Of a stretch of DNA of 64,000 bases, positions 1 through 10,106 are shown in pieces. Both the position numbers and the translations under genes were made by a program. The notes under the pieces were generated by a model. It was not told the DNA's origin. It was given only the letters and a program-made list of their open reading frames with translations, and did not search any database. Location: the NCBI GenBank assembly GCA_019316985.1, contig CP079215.1, positions 5,518,001 through 5,582,000 of the forward strand. Reading direction: 5' to 3'. How positions within the stretch are numbered: position 1 is the stretch's first letter; each line of letters begins with the position of its first letter. Origin of the DNA: Paraniabella defluvii. Lineage in GTDB: Bacteria; Bacteroidota; Bacteroidia; Chitinophagales; Chitinophagaceae.

Positions 1-193
1 AAGTGGGCACCATCGAATTTTTCAGTACATCAAAACGCTCTGCCCAAAATCCTTTGGTCCATTGCACATCGCCTAAGCCCACACCCGACAATTTTGCATA
101 CTTACTTTGTGCCGTGTTGACTAACGCAGTCTGCGCATTTAAAGCGATACTACAGACCACACCAGCAGCTAATAATTTCAATCCTTTTCTCAT
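1..193 (-). CDS. GH127-like (DUF1680) glycoside hydrolase, N-terminal fragment cut by window edge
   Basis: Only the first 64 codons are inside the window; the gene runs off the left edge. The reverse strand opens with MRKGLKLLAAGVVCSIALNA, a short basic start and hydrophobic stretch typical of a signal peptide, so the product is probably exported to the periplasm. Next comes a segment with GVGLGDVQWTKGFWAERFD, which resembles the opening of the catalytic domain in DUF1680/GH127-type beta-L-arabinofuranosidases. That similarity is from memory and rests on a short stretch. The gene follows a GH78-like gene on the same strand, 266 bases upstream, which supports a pectin or arabinan role. Another exported hydrolase family cannot be excluded from this fragment. 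Confidence 0.55.
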   Translation of the reverse strand, partial: MRKGLKLLAAGVVCSIALNAQTALVNTAQSKYAKLSGVGLGDVQWTKGFWAERFDVLKNSMVPT

Positions 194-459
194 CCGTATA
201 TTTTTAATTTGTCGTCATTTCGAACGAAGTGAGAAATCTGCTAATACAACAACGAATACATCTCATTTTTTATTTCTTCGTTTAAAAAACGCCATTCCTT
301 ATTTTTAGTGCTAATGAGTATTTCTTTCTTTTCTCTTCTCCACTTTTTAACCTCCTTTTCGCGTTGGATGGCGGTTTCTATGAGATCTCTCGCATTCGCT
401 CGAGATGACGATAGCATTCAACACCCTGATCTATTCTCATTACTCATTACTCATCACCC
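194..459. repeat. Intergenic stretch with degraded dispersed repeat
   Basis: No gene seen. It contains two pieces of the dispersed repeat found throughout the window: one near 211-240 reading GTCATTTCGAACGAAGTGAG followed by AAATCT, and an inverted piece near 378-408 with GAGATCTCTCGCATTCGC and then GAGATGAC. It separates the GH78-like stop at 460 from the GH127-like start at 193. Confidence 0.6.
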
Positions 460-2764
460 CTACAATGCCTGATACTTTATATCATACTTCTTATCCTTCT
501 CCAAAGTCAATTCGTATACGTTATTACCTTTACTGACGAAGCTGCCTTCTTTCGAAGACGGAGCTTTTTACTTTTCAGCACCAGCTTACCCGTACCAACA
601 GGCGAACTAACTTTTATATTGGTAGTACTGCAGTACAGCTCAATATTACCCGCCGGTGTGGGCACTTTACCTTCCATCCATTTCAAGCCACCTAATACAG
701 GTTCAACCGTATAAGTGCTGTAGCCAGCGCCTGTTGGCTTTACTCCTAAATAGTATTTACCCAGCAGGTAGAGCGGACTGGCGCCCCAGGCATGGCAAAG
801 ACTTTTACCATATTTACGGCCGTACATTGCATAATGTTCGGCGCCTGATTTTTTAGGATTGTACTCTTCCCAGAATGAAGTGGCTCCCAGCTTTAACATA
901 CCACCCCAGTAAGATTTCATTTCTTTGGTCACATAATCCTGTTCACCTAAAGCACACAAGGCCTCCATTTCATAAAACCGCATGTAAGGGGTTGTGATAG
1001 GCGGTACACTATTATTTAATAGAACCGTATTCTTAATATTTTTCTTCTGCGCATCGCTTAAGTAATCGAAGAAGATAGCAAACATATTAGCATAACGGGT
1101 TACATGGTCTGTTGGTTTACCATTTACATAACTGTGCACAATAGCCTGCTTTTGCTCGTTCCAGTATAAATCAAACAATTTCTTCTTAACATCTTTAGCC
1201 AGACCCGCATACATACCTGCATCTTCCTTTTCCTGCACCAGATCAGCCACCAACGCCATGGTTTCGAGGCTACGTGCAAATAGTAATTGCTCAAAACTAA
1301 CGGCTCCCTGCTTGCTCAGCCCTTCGGCCCAATCGATAAATACCCAATCGCCGGGCAAGCCTTCCAATAAGCCGTCTTTATTCCGCCGACCTAATACATA
1401 AGCCATCAGGGACTTCATGCGATCATAATTGTCTTTTACAAAAGCCACGTCGCCGCTGTAGAGATAATAATCGTATACACCCAGGAACCAATACAGGGTA
1501 TAATCCATAATGGTATTGATATGGCTGGTTACGGGATCTTTTCCCCTCAGTGATAAAGTTGTTCTTTTACCGTAGCATTATCATTGGTAAGGTAATAGTT
1601 CATCAAATAGCTTTGGTACGCATCACCACTCCATACCCAACGATCTCTTTTAATACCATCGATAAAAAACTCTTTAGTACTTAGGTGGAAAGTGTATTTG
1701 GCTACATCGTAAATTTTATTGATCTCCTCATCGTTACATTTAAAAGATCCTTTATCCTGCAGGTCAGCGTATTCATACAACATGGAAGCCCTATCGAAGC
1801 TGATACCTGCATCTGCAATAATATTTACGAAGCGGAACGCTTTGGACAGGTTAACTGTATAGTCTCCGCTGGTTTGATCAATATTTAATTTATCATAGGT
1901 CTCCGTATGAGCAGTATCAAGGGCTTCTTCCTGCTCTCGCCATAATAAATAGACAGCTTCCCTTACCCTTTAAATTATGAAGTTTAATATACCCGAAGGT
2001 CTCTTTTCCAAAGTCGATCAAGGTACCTCCTGCCTCTTTAGTAGTAGCTACTGCTTCCGCTGGCTTTACAGGAAGCTTGAACTCAGAAGGTAACTGCTTC
2101 GGGTTAGTGAAGCTCCATACGCCAGCGTTCATCCACCTGGTAGTAGAAACATCAGAGGTTTTACCGGTTTCATCAATCCATTCTTTATCTTCAAAAGTTA
2201 CCAGCCAGGTATTGTCACTTACAACTTTCTTCCCTCTTACAAATATCGCCGGAACCTGTGCCTGGTTGAATACTTTGATATTGACCTTATGTTTCCCTGC
2301 CGGAACCGTTATCTTTTAGGATACCCTTCAAAAGCCTTTCCATCCAACTTTACATTGTACTGTCCCTGCACATAGATCTCCACTTCTTCCGGCCCGGTCA
2401 ATTCAAATACCTTATGAAAATCGATCAGCGGGTAATGGTTATCGATCTTCCAGAATACCGGAAAAAACACGCCTCTTTCCGTACGACGGTTCTGCATCTG
2501 GTTGGATAACCAAATTTCATAGTCGCCGGGATACCAGATCCACTCTGCTTTTTGCGCAAATGAAAACTGGCATAAAGACACAAAAGCTATAAGAATAAGA
2601 AGTTTGAGGTTTAAGGTTTGAGGCTTAGCCACAGCCGTACATATAACATTATTATTGTTGTTAAAGAGCCTATCGACATCTACAGAGATTTCTCCACGCG
2701 CTACACTTTGTTTCGCTTGGTCGAAATGACAACTAAAATTTTGACATTCTGAAACTTTATTCAT
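460..2764 (-). CDS. GH78-like alpha-L-rhamnosidase-type protein, frameshifted
   Basis: A secreted (alpha/alpha)6-type glycosidase of the alpha-L-rhamnosidase superfamily, expected to remove terminal L-rhamnose in the periplasm. After the leader ending SLCQFSFAQ come a WIWYPGDYEI motif, jelly-roll segments and GGTLIDFGKETFGYIKL. The catalytic barrel contains KRDRWVWSGDAYQSYL, equivalent to the acidic motif of GH78 barrels. The reading frame breaks near 2310, 1920-1930, 1785, 1510-1545 and 560. At the last, adding one A to a five-A run extends the C-terminus to a stop at 460-462, giving YELTLEKDKKYDIKYQAL. The start is uncertain: the first ATG (2764) lies upstream of a dispersed repeat read in frame, and no ATG lies between repeat and signal peptide. 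A GTG just before AKPQTLNLKLLIL is an alternative. Family call good; exact substrate not shown. Confidence 0.8.
2684..2730. repeat. Dispersed repeat copy overlapping the 5' end of the GH78-like gene
   Basis: Starts GAGATTTCTCCACGCG and ends GGTCGAAATGAC, the same ends as copies near 5626 and 22005. It is open in the frame of the downstream gene, so the annotated N-terminus of that gene may be partly repeat-encoded. Confidence 0.65.
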
Positions 2765-2785
2765 AAAAAAGTAATCGTTATATTT

Positions 2786-4352
2786 TTAGAATATGAAATA
2801 GATAATAATTATAACCACTCCTAATAAACCAAACAACCACTTCACTTTGCTGCTGGTAGGAGGAATTGCTTCTGTCTCTATCGTTTTCGGCTCAGGCGCT
2901 TTGCCCAATAGCGATATGACGATAGCCAGCACAAACAGGATGGCGAAAATGTAGAAGGAAATCATAAGGATGCGGCCAGGTAAAATAGGGATTACCGTCT
3001 TTAGGTAATATCCATAAATAGATCAATCCTACCGTAAGACTAAAAACCGATCCCCAGCTCAATGTGAAATTTACCGCTAAGCGGGTCAATCTTTTCCAGA
3101 AAACCGCCAATAAAAACACCACCGATAAAGAAGGCGCCAGGAAACCCAATATAGACTGGAAAATATAGAAAAGACTTTGTCCTTTTACGTTATCCAAAGC
3201 AATGGCCATCAATACCGCTATAACACAACCTGCTACTACTACAATCCGGCCCACCTGTATTTGCTTCTTTACAGATGCTTCGGGATTCATCTTCTTTACA
3301 TAAATATCGTTAGTGAAAACTGTACTCAATGCATTTAAAGAAGAACCGATGGTAGCTACCAGTACCGCGATTAATACACATATCACTAACCCGATAACAC
3401 CGGTAGGCAGTAACTGGGTTACCATGGTCATGTAGGCTTCATCGGGCTGCGCCGCAGGAAATAAAACAAAGCACAATATGCCCGGCAATATAAATAAAGG
3501 CAAGGCCAATACTTTTAGCCAGCCGATGAGGTTTACCCTAACTGTCCCTGTTGCAGGTTTTAGCACCCAATACGCTTTGCACCATCGCCTGGTCGGTACA
3601 AAAGAAAGCTACAGCTGCTACCGGGTATCCCAATAATACAGCTGGCCAGGGAAGTCGGGATCTGAAGCGGGTTTGATCAACTTCCAGTAGCCCGCCGGAG
3701 TTTTAGCCATCAGCTCTGAAAATCCACCTACATGCTGCAAGCCTACTACAGATATAATGATTGAAACAGTGATCAACAATAACATCTGGAATACATTTAC
3801 CCTGGCTATTGCTTTTAAGCCGCCTGCAAAGGTAAATAGGCCCGAAAACGCCACCAGCACAATTGCCGATTGCCACATTGGAATACCTAAGATCTGTCTT
3901 ACCAAAACACCGCCGCTAAACAATCCCAATGATAACCAGCTTACCAGTATTTTAACCAATGCATACCAGGCCAGGATGTTCTGTGTGCTGTCGCCAAAAA
4001 GCTTACCCATATACTCAGGCATGGTTGCTACTTTGCCGGCGATATACCGGGGAGCAAATACCATGGTTAATAGCAAAAGAAACAGGAAGGCATAGAGCTC
4101 AACGTTAGCCCCTGTAATACCTGTAGTAAAACCAATCATCGCAAACGTGAGTAAGGATGAAGGCCCCACATTGGTGCCCCACATGTTAAAACCGATATTA
4201 TACCAGTTCAGGGATTTGTTAGCCAGGAACAGGGTCTCGTTTTTCTTGCGTGCGCTAAAACTAGCCAGGTATCCTATTACCAGCAGGGCAATTAAATAGA
4301 CTGCCACGATGGCCAGATCAATGCCGGTTATTTTATCGTATATTTTGTTCAC
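2786..4352 (-). CDS. Sodium:solute symporter (SSS family), frameshifted
   Basis: An inner-membrane sodium-coupled transporter of about 520 residues with many hydrophobic helices. The N-terminus (IDLAIVAVYLIALLVIGYLA) and the GTNVGPSSLLTF loop fit the SSS family. The frame is lost near 3567-3617 and again near 2965. In the correct final frame the protein ends with a last helix and the tail LLGVVIIIYFIF, stop 2786-2788. It lies between a GH78-like gene and a Gfo/Idh/MocA oxidoreductase on the same strand, so it probably imports a monosaccharide or sugar acid released by the local glycosidases, with rhamnose a reasonable guess. Substrate cannot be read from sequence. Confidence 0.85.
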
Positions 4353-4390
4353 TTTCTTTTAAGTATGAGTGATGTGTTGGTTAATGATGA

Positions 4391-4458
4391 TGTCGGGCTG
4401 AGCCTGACGAAGCCCCGATAACGATAAACAGCACCCTTCGTCAAGCTCAGGGTGACAT
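4391..4458. repeat. Dispersed hairpin repeat (CTGAGCCTGACGAAG type)
   Basis: Left arm GGGCTGAGCCTGACGAAG and right arm CTTCGTCAAGCTCAGGGTG are imperfect inverted copies around a 22-base loop. The element sits between the symporter start and the oxidoreductase stop. Related copies occur at 26670-26745, 27183-27420 and 34500-34568. Confidence 0.7.
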
Positions 4459-4479
4459 CCTAGTATTATCGCCTTATGC

Positions 4480-5581
4480 CTATAAGTCCAAATCATAACG
4501 CTTTAGCAATTCCTTTACTGACACGGGTTTACCTGTTTTCAAACTTTCGTCCATGGCCTGCAATAAAGCCACCGTGCCAATACCCTCTTTCATATCGGGG
4601 TAAGCGGTAAAACCCTGCTCAATAGCATCAACAAAGTATTCGAGGTAATTCTGGTATTCCCCGGCATGATGGCTTTGTCCTTCAAAACGGAAATAATATT
4701 TTAAAGTACTATCGCCCCAGGTGATGGTTTTTTCCTCGCCCGTTTTATCAGTAATCGCATAACGCAGTTCATGATAATCTGCCTGGCTGGCCCCTCTGTT
4801 CCGCGTAACACTGTTGTCATGCCGCTTTCGCGGTATGCCGGCTGAATGGGTGAAGTATATACACCACTCACCCTCGCTATTCTTCCATCAGTGGCTTTAA
4901 ATATAAAGTGCATGGTATCTTCATTTTTCAGCCCGGCTTTTTTTCCATTGGCACTGATCATCCCATATCCCATTACTTCTTCCACATCGGGCAAATACCA
5001 TCTTATAAAATCAACAGGATGACTTAACCCGCCGTACAACCATTTAAATGCGTCTTCCAATGCCCATTTCTTTTCTAAAAACCAGCGATGATCGGCGTGA
5101 TAGCTACTTTCAATAGTGATCAGTTCTCCTATCTCGCCGGCTTCAAAATCCTTACGCTGACGTTTAGCCGGCTCAAAAAAACGGGAGCTTTGTCCAACAA
5201 ATACTTTTTTTCCTGTCTGGGCCTGCAACTCTAACAGCGCCTTTGCGTCCTTCAGATCGTCAATAAACGGCTTGGTGCATACCACATGCTTGCCATGTTG
5301 CAATGCCTGTGTTACATGCTGTGCATGCAGGTGATCGGGCGTGTAAATGGCAATAATATTGATATCCGGATCGCTCAGCATATCCTCATACCTTGTGGTA
5401 TAATGATCAAAGTCAAACTCTTTACTACGTTGTTTGCAGGCTGCTTCGCTGATATCGCACAATGTTTTTAATGCCAGCTTCTTGCTTTCCAAAGCCGCAC
5501 TGATAAGGCTACGCCCTTCACCCAGGCCCAGTATGCCCAGCACCTGGGTATTTCCTTTTTGTTTGTATCGTTAAATCTCAT
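4480..5581 (-). CDS. Gfo/Idh/MocA family NAD(P)-dependent oxidoreductase, frameshifted
   Basis: About 367 residues, the usual size of the family. The Rossmann start LGILGLGEGRSLI carries a GxGxxR-like dinucleotide loop, and IIAIYTPDHLHAQHV with GKHVVCTKPF gives the conserved substrate-binding lysine region. Such enzymes oxidise or reduce sugars and inositols in the cytoplasm. Two breaks are seen. Near 5545, adding one C to CCC joins MRFNDTNKKEIPQ to the Rossmann core, so I use the ATG at 5581. Near 4800 the frame changes and continues to DESLKTGKPVSVKELLKRYD, stop 4480-4482. Position within the left-hand pectin operon suggests a role with a released sugar. The substrate is unknown. Confidence 0.85.
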
Positions 5582-5625
5582 TGTCGTATTATTCAAATTG
5601 TTATTCGGCCAGGTTCTGCAAAGAA

Positions 5626-5672
5626 GAGATTTCTCCACTCACTCCATTTCATTACGTTCGGTCGAAATGACG
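5626..5672. repeat. Dispersed repeat copy
   Basis: GAGATTTCTCCACTCACTCC leading to TTCGGTCGAAATGACG. Same ends as the copy at 2684-2730. It lies in the gap between the beta-helix gene and the oxidoreductase. Confidence 0.65.
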
Positions 5673-5746
5673 AAGTGACTCAAACATACTTTTTACAATT
5701 GCCGATTTTACTACTTTACCAACTCCCTATTTACCATCCCTACTCC

Positions 5747-8265
5747 CTACTTACTAATCACCTTCTTCAAAAACACCCAAACCTCACCCTTCTTCGTCCC
5801 TTCAATTCCCTCCTGGTATTGCGCCATTAGCTTGTTCCATTCATCTACCCGCGGGTTATTTTCCGTCGTCTTCGGATTTAGCTCATCCAGGGTTTTGCCT
5901 TTAGGGATGCTGATCACCAGCATTAATTGCCGGCCGTTTCGGAACATGACCAATCGCTGGAAATCCGCATTGCAGAAGCCTTTGGCTATTTCAGGCCATT
6001 GCTCAAACTGCGTAGCATGATAGTTCAAATACTCCTTCTGCTTTTTAGTATCTGCCACCAGGTTGGCCGTTAGCAGTATATGCTCCCATTCCCCGGCGGT
6101 TTGCTTATTATCGCACCGGCTCCTGTCAAACTGGTAATACATATCGTAATAGGGCCTCACCGTTACACCAGGGAAAGCCTTTTTCAATTTACCCTGGAAT
6201 ACGGACAGATCCTGTACTTTATCAAAGATCACGTAGCGGTTTTTCCACTGGTAAATACTGTTCGGATCTACCTTGTTTTTTTTTAAGAAATTACGCAATT
6301 GAGCCAGGTTCAACTTTCCTTTGCCCACTACCAGTTCTACCAGCTCTTCATGCTCCGAATTAACCGGTAGCTCAATGCTTTTATAAGTACTTTCTTTCAA
6401 CAGGTGCTTATAGCTATCCTGCAAACCGGCTTTTAAACGGATCGCTTCACCAACTTGCGGGCCATTATTGATCCATTGATTACCCGGGCCATTATTGTTC
6501 TGTAAATACTTTTGCGTTGCCGTCCAGTTATCTTTAATAGTGATATGCGATGAACCTTCATCGGTATACAGGTAAAACCAATGAGATGGCAGGTGTGCAT
6601 AGGGAGCTTTATAAATACTATCAATATAGTTTTCGCTGATCAGGGAACCCGGCTGCGCACTTAATGTATAAATACCCGCACAATCATAATTCTGCTTACC
6701 AAAATGATGGATTTTGTTAGCAAAAACTTTGTTGTTACACATCACATTTGGCTTGGAACTCCAACCCCATCCCATGCTAATGCCTGAATAATTTACATTC
6801 TCAATTTCATTGTGGGCGATTGTTGAGTTACGGGTATACCTAAACCAATACCTACACTACCCCAATCTTCATTAGTGGCATCGGTAACCAGGTTGTTGAT
6901 GAGCGTGATTGAATCAGCTACCACTCTCTCATCCTTTGGATTATACGGCAAGTGAATCTCCATGCCTTCATCGGCAAAAGAACCCGCAAGGATTGCGGTA
7001 CCGCCAATGTCTTTAAAAATACTTCCCATCACTTTACTGCTTTTTACACCCATGAGGTAGTCTAAACCAGTGGAAGCGATATGCTCAAAGCGACAATCGT
7101 CAAAAGATATATTACGTGCATAAGAAGCAGTAACCGCGGCTCCCGGGCGGGTGATCCAGGCCTGGTTATCCAGGGACGCCTTCTCAGGAGTGCCGGCTGG
7201 TCTTAATTTGTAAGCTTCTGTCATGGGCATGCCGGCCTGGTGGGGTACATGTCCCTGTAAAGAAGGACGGTTCCATCCTACGTGCTGAAAGGCAATATTT
7301 TTAAAATGTATATGGCTTACCGGCTGGTCAATAGTTCCGTGAATAGTAACGAGGTTTTCCAGTAAAGGAGCTGTTACCCGGGCAGTGGTCAGGTCTTCGC
7401 CATTGCGGGGCCAGTAATATATTTTATGGTTGATTTTATCCAGGTACCATTCGCCCGGTTCGTCTAAAAATTCAATGGCATTGGAAAGGTAGAAAGCGGA
7501 ATTACCGGTTTCGCTGGATATCCAGGGCGCCGGCCAGGGTGTTCGGACTGAATACGGCTTTCGGGTTGTTTGAATAATAACTTAGCGCTGTCGCCGGCAA
7601 TATCCATTTGTCTTACCCGCAGATTGGCTATTTCCCACCACTGGTGGATGAACATTTCCATTCCGCTAATATTACTGATCGCAACAGGTGGTTTAGGTAT
7701 CTGGCAGGATTCATCTTTTTATTCCAGCTGATGATGCGCTCCATTTCTCCGCCGTTTGGCCATTTGGCACGCGTTGCCTTTGTATGGTTTACCCAGAGCT
7801 GACGGAAACCGGGAGCTCCGTTAAAAGCTTCTGGTAAAGGAGCTTCCCATACATTTGATTGTGCGGCGGAAGGCAGATTCGGCGTTGATCCATTCGCTTT
7901 TTCCAGCCGGTAATCATTATGCCGCCACTTAAAGTAACCTTTGCTCCAGGCGCCGCTTCAATATAAGTAGGACTTTGAGTGGTGCCCGCGTCTTCAGCCC
8001 TTACAAAAACCGGTTCCTGCATCCTATAAATGCCCTCCTGCATGATGATATGTATGGGCCCACCGGTTGCCGCATCATTCAGACGCCTCAATTCCCGCAC
8101 CTGGCGTAACGCAGCTTGCAGGGTTAGCTTAGGATGTTCTTTCGTACCGGCATTAACATCATTACCATCCGGCGAAACATATACCTGTGCTCCTGCTCCG
8201 GCAGTTGCGGTTATCAATATTAAAAGAAAAGCGAATTTATACAATCGTTTCACTGGCAGATGCAT
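5747..8265 (-). CDS. Parallel beta-helix protein with C-terminal L-rhamnose mutarotase domain, frameshifted
   Basis: About 840 residues. The ATG at 8265 gives MHLPVKRLYKFAFLLILITA and a cleavage region ending AGAQ, so the protein is exported. The N-terminal part (YVSPDGNDVNAGTKEHPKLT, then repeated short turns with SFDDCRF, GIGLGIPV and similar) reads as a right-handed parallel beta-helix as in pectin-active enzymes. The last 100 residues match the L-rhamnose mutarotase (RhaM) pattern: EYLNYHATQFEQWPEIAKGF, LMLVISIP, then VDEWNKLMAQYQ and WVFLKK. RhaM interconverts L-rhamnose anomers and is normally a small cytoplasmic protein. A preceding segment (YVIFDKVQDLSVF) looks like a second ferredoxin-like lobe. 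The frame breaks several times (near 6780, 7240, 7465-7660 and 7790). It probably acts on a rhamnose-rich pectin; lyase or hydrolase activity is not determined. Confidence 0.75.
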
Positions 8266-8533
8266 ATCAATTATTAGAAAGCGTAAATTTACCAAAGGGC
8301 TTTTTCAACGTCATGGTGGTTTTGGTTGATATGATGGATTTTTTTCCTATTGAAGATTGTCGCCGGGTTGGTGTTGGGAGTATATCAACTACAGGATTAT
8401 TTGAGGAAAATACACTTTAACGGAGTCAGGACTTTTCAAGTGGAGTCAAAATCTCCAGTTTATTATATTTATATGTTGTAACTAGAACCAGAAACGAGGC
8501 AACAGGTATAGTATTAGCAAAAAGTTTCAAATT
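8266..8533. promoter_or_regulatory. Divergent intergenic region
   Basis: A 268-base gap between the minus-strand beta-helix gene and the plus-strand DUF2071 gene must carry promoters for both directions. It is AT-rich, especially 8455-8480. I see no clear TAnnTTTG minus-7 box or palindrome and mark no site. Confidence 0.4.
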
Positions 8534-9265
8534 ATGAGGATACCAACGATACATGGATACATTGACAGAAGAATCCTGATCAATTTTGTTGCTGATCCTG
8601 ATGTTGTAAAGAAAATTATTCCAGCTCCATTCAGGCCAAAGATTTACAGGGATAAAGCTATTGTGGGCATTTGCCTGATCAGGCTAAAACATATCAAACC
8701 AAAAGGATTGCCTGACCTGATCGGAGTCAATTCGGAAAACGGAGCACACAGAATTGCAGTGGAATGGGATGAGGATAATGAGACGAAGTCCGGCGTGTAT
8801 ATTCCTCGTAGAGATACGTCATTAAAACTAAACACGATAGTGGGAGGAAGATTTTTCCCGGGAAAACACTATCTCGCTAAATTTAAAGTAGAAGAAAAAG
8901 ATGGGCACTATCATGTAGGTTTTAAAAGTTCTGATGCCACTGAAATCTTCATCGATGCCAGGGAAACGGCAAATTTTAACCGGCAATCTATATTCGAAAC
9001 CCTGGAAAATGCTTCCTTTTTTGAGAAAGGTGATTGGGGCTATTCTCCGAACGGAGATCAATTTGATGGATTGCAGCTCAAAGCCTACCAATGGAAGGTT
9101 CACCCTTTGGAAGTTTTAAATGTAAGATCCAGTTTCTTCGAAAATAAAGATATTTTTCCCGAAGGTTCGGTAGCTTTTGACAATGCATTATTGATGACCC
9201 AGGTTGAACATGAATGGAGAACTACTGTTAGCAAGCAACAGCCAGGACGCAATATTAAAAAATAA
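8534..9265 (+). CDS. DUF2071 (YqjF-like) protein
   Basis: A complete 243-residue gene without frame breaks. It starts MRIPTIHGYIDRRILINF and continues with VVKKIIPAPFRPKIYRDKA, a typical DUF2071 opening. VGICLIRLKHIKPKGLP and GVYIPRRDTSLKLNT follow. The family shares the acetoacetate-decarboxylase-like beta-cone fold, but a biochemical role is not established. There is no signal peptide or membrane segment, so it should be cytosolic. It lies 23 bases before a CPBP protease gene on the same strand and may share a transcript with it. Confidence 0.8.
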   Translation: MRIPTIHGYIDRRILINFVADPDVVKKIIPAPFRPKIYRDKAIVGICLIRLKHIKPKGLPDLIGVNSENGAHRIAVEWDEDNETKSGVYIPRRDTSLKLNTIVGGRFFPGKHYLAKFKVEEKDGHYHVGFKSSDATEIFIDARETANFNRQSIFETLENASFFEKGDWGYSPNGDQFDGLQLKAYQWKVHPLEVLNVRSSFFENKDIFPEGSVAFDNALLMTQVEHEWRTTVSKQQPGRNIKK

Positions 9266-9288
9266 AAGAAAGGTTTAAACCCGGTTAA

Positions 9289-9980
9289 ATGATTGGTATT
9301 ATAATATCCCTGCTTATTTCCTGGGGCCTGCTTTGGCTCGTAGCAAAAAGCATCTGACTGTATTAGGTATCGTGCCGGATACCAAGCGAATCCGAATATT
9401 AGGAACGGCTATTTTATTATCAGCTGCTTGTTGTACGGTTTACCATTTGCTAAGAATACTTTTTATTAATAATAGGTGGTATTATAACCGCAGCTATACC
9501 TTTGGCGATTTCCTGTTAAGCTGCTGGTGGGTGCTCAAGTCGGTATTGTTTGAAGAATTGCTGTTCAGGGCGCTTTACTCTATATCGCCGTTCAAAAATG
9601 GGGCGTTAAAAAGCATGCCTGTTGTCGGCTGCCGCATTTGGTATCTATCATTGGTTTTCTTACAGCAGCTTCGGTAATCCGGCTCAAATGGCAATCATCT
9701 TCCTGATGACCGGCATTTTTGGCTATGTGCTCGCCCTGGCTTTTGCTAAAACGCGTTCACTCTATTTGCCTATCGGGCTGCACCTCGGATGGAACCTGGC
9801 TAATATTATCCTTTTTCCAACGGACCATTGGGACATCAAATGATGGTGCGGGTGAACAACCTCCAGCTTAATGGCCTTCCCTCCCTGGCAGTATTCCTGT
9901 TCCAGGCTTTAGCCCTACCGGTTTTAACACTTATCTATTTACAGTTTTTTTTTTTTTTGTTAAAAGGGCAAACGGGATAA
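9289..9980 (+). CDS. CPBP family intramembrane metalloprotease, frameshifted
   Basis: A membrane protein of about 230 residues from the CAAX-protease/bacteriocin-processing family. The glutamate motif FEELLFRG is recovered when the break near 9570 is repaired, and the histidines appear in FGIYHWFSYSSFG and LPIGLHLGWN. Three repairs rebuild it: an A in GCAAAAAGC near 9350, a base near 9575-9620, and a T near 9815. The tail then continues ANIILFSNGPLGHQMMVRV to a stop at 9978-9980. The 3' end carries a run of 14 T (9945-9958) coding four phenylalanines and part of a leucine. Substrate unknown. Confidence 0.8.
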
Positions 9981-10040
9981 GGATCAAAAATTAGTTCCGT
10001 CAATTTTAAAAGGCGTCCGTACTATCAAATAAAACATTAA

Positions 10041-10062
10041 GGGATTAAGAATATTAAGTCCC
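10041..10062. terminator. Possible weak bidirectional terminator
   Basis: GGGATTAA and TTAAGTCCC form an imperfect stem between two convergent genes (CPBP plus, FUSC minus). T-rich sequence follows at 10085-10093. The stem is short and AT-rich. Confidence 0.3.
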
Positions 10063-10106
10063 CTTACTCTTTACTTCTTAATTGCTTTTTTAGTTTTCTA
10101 TAATAT

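Noticed and set aside
3..308. Open frame of 101 codons on the plus strand at the left edge
   Set aside because: It is the antisense of the GH127-like N-terminus and of the repeat after it; the minus strand has a clear signal peptide.
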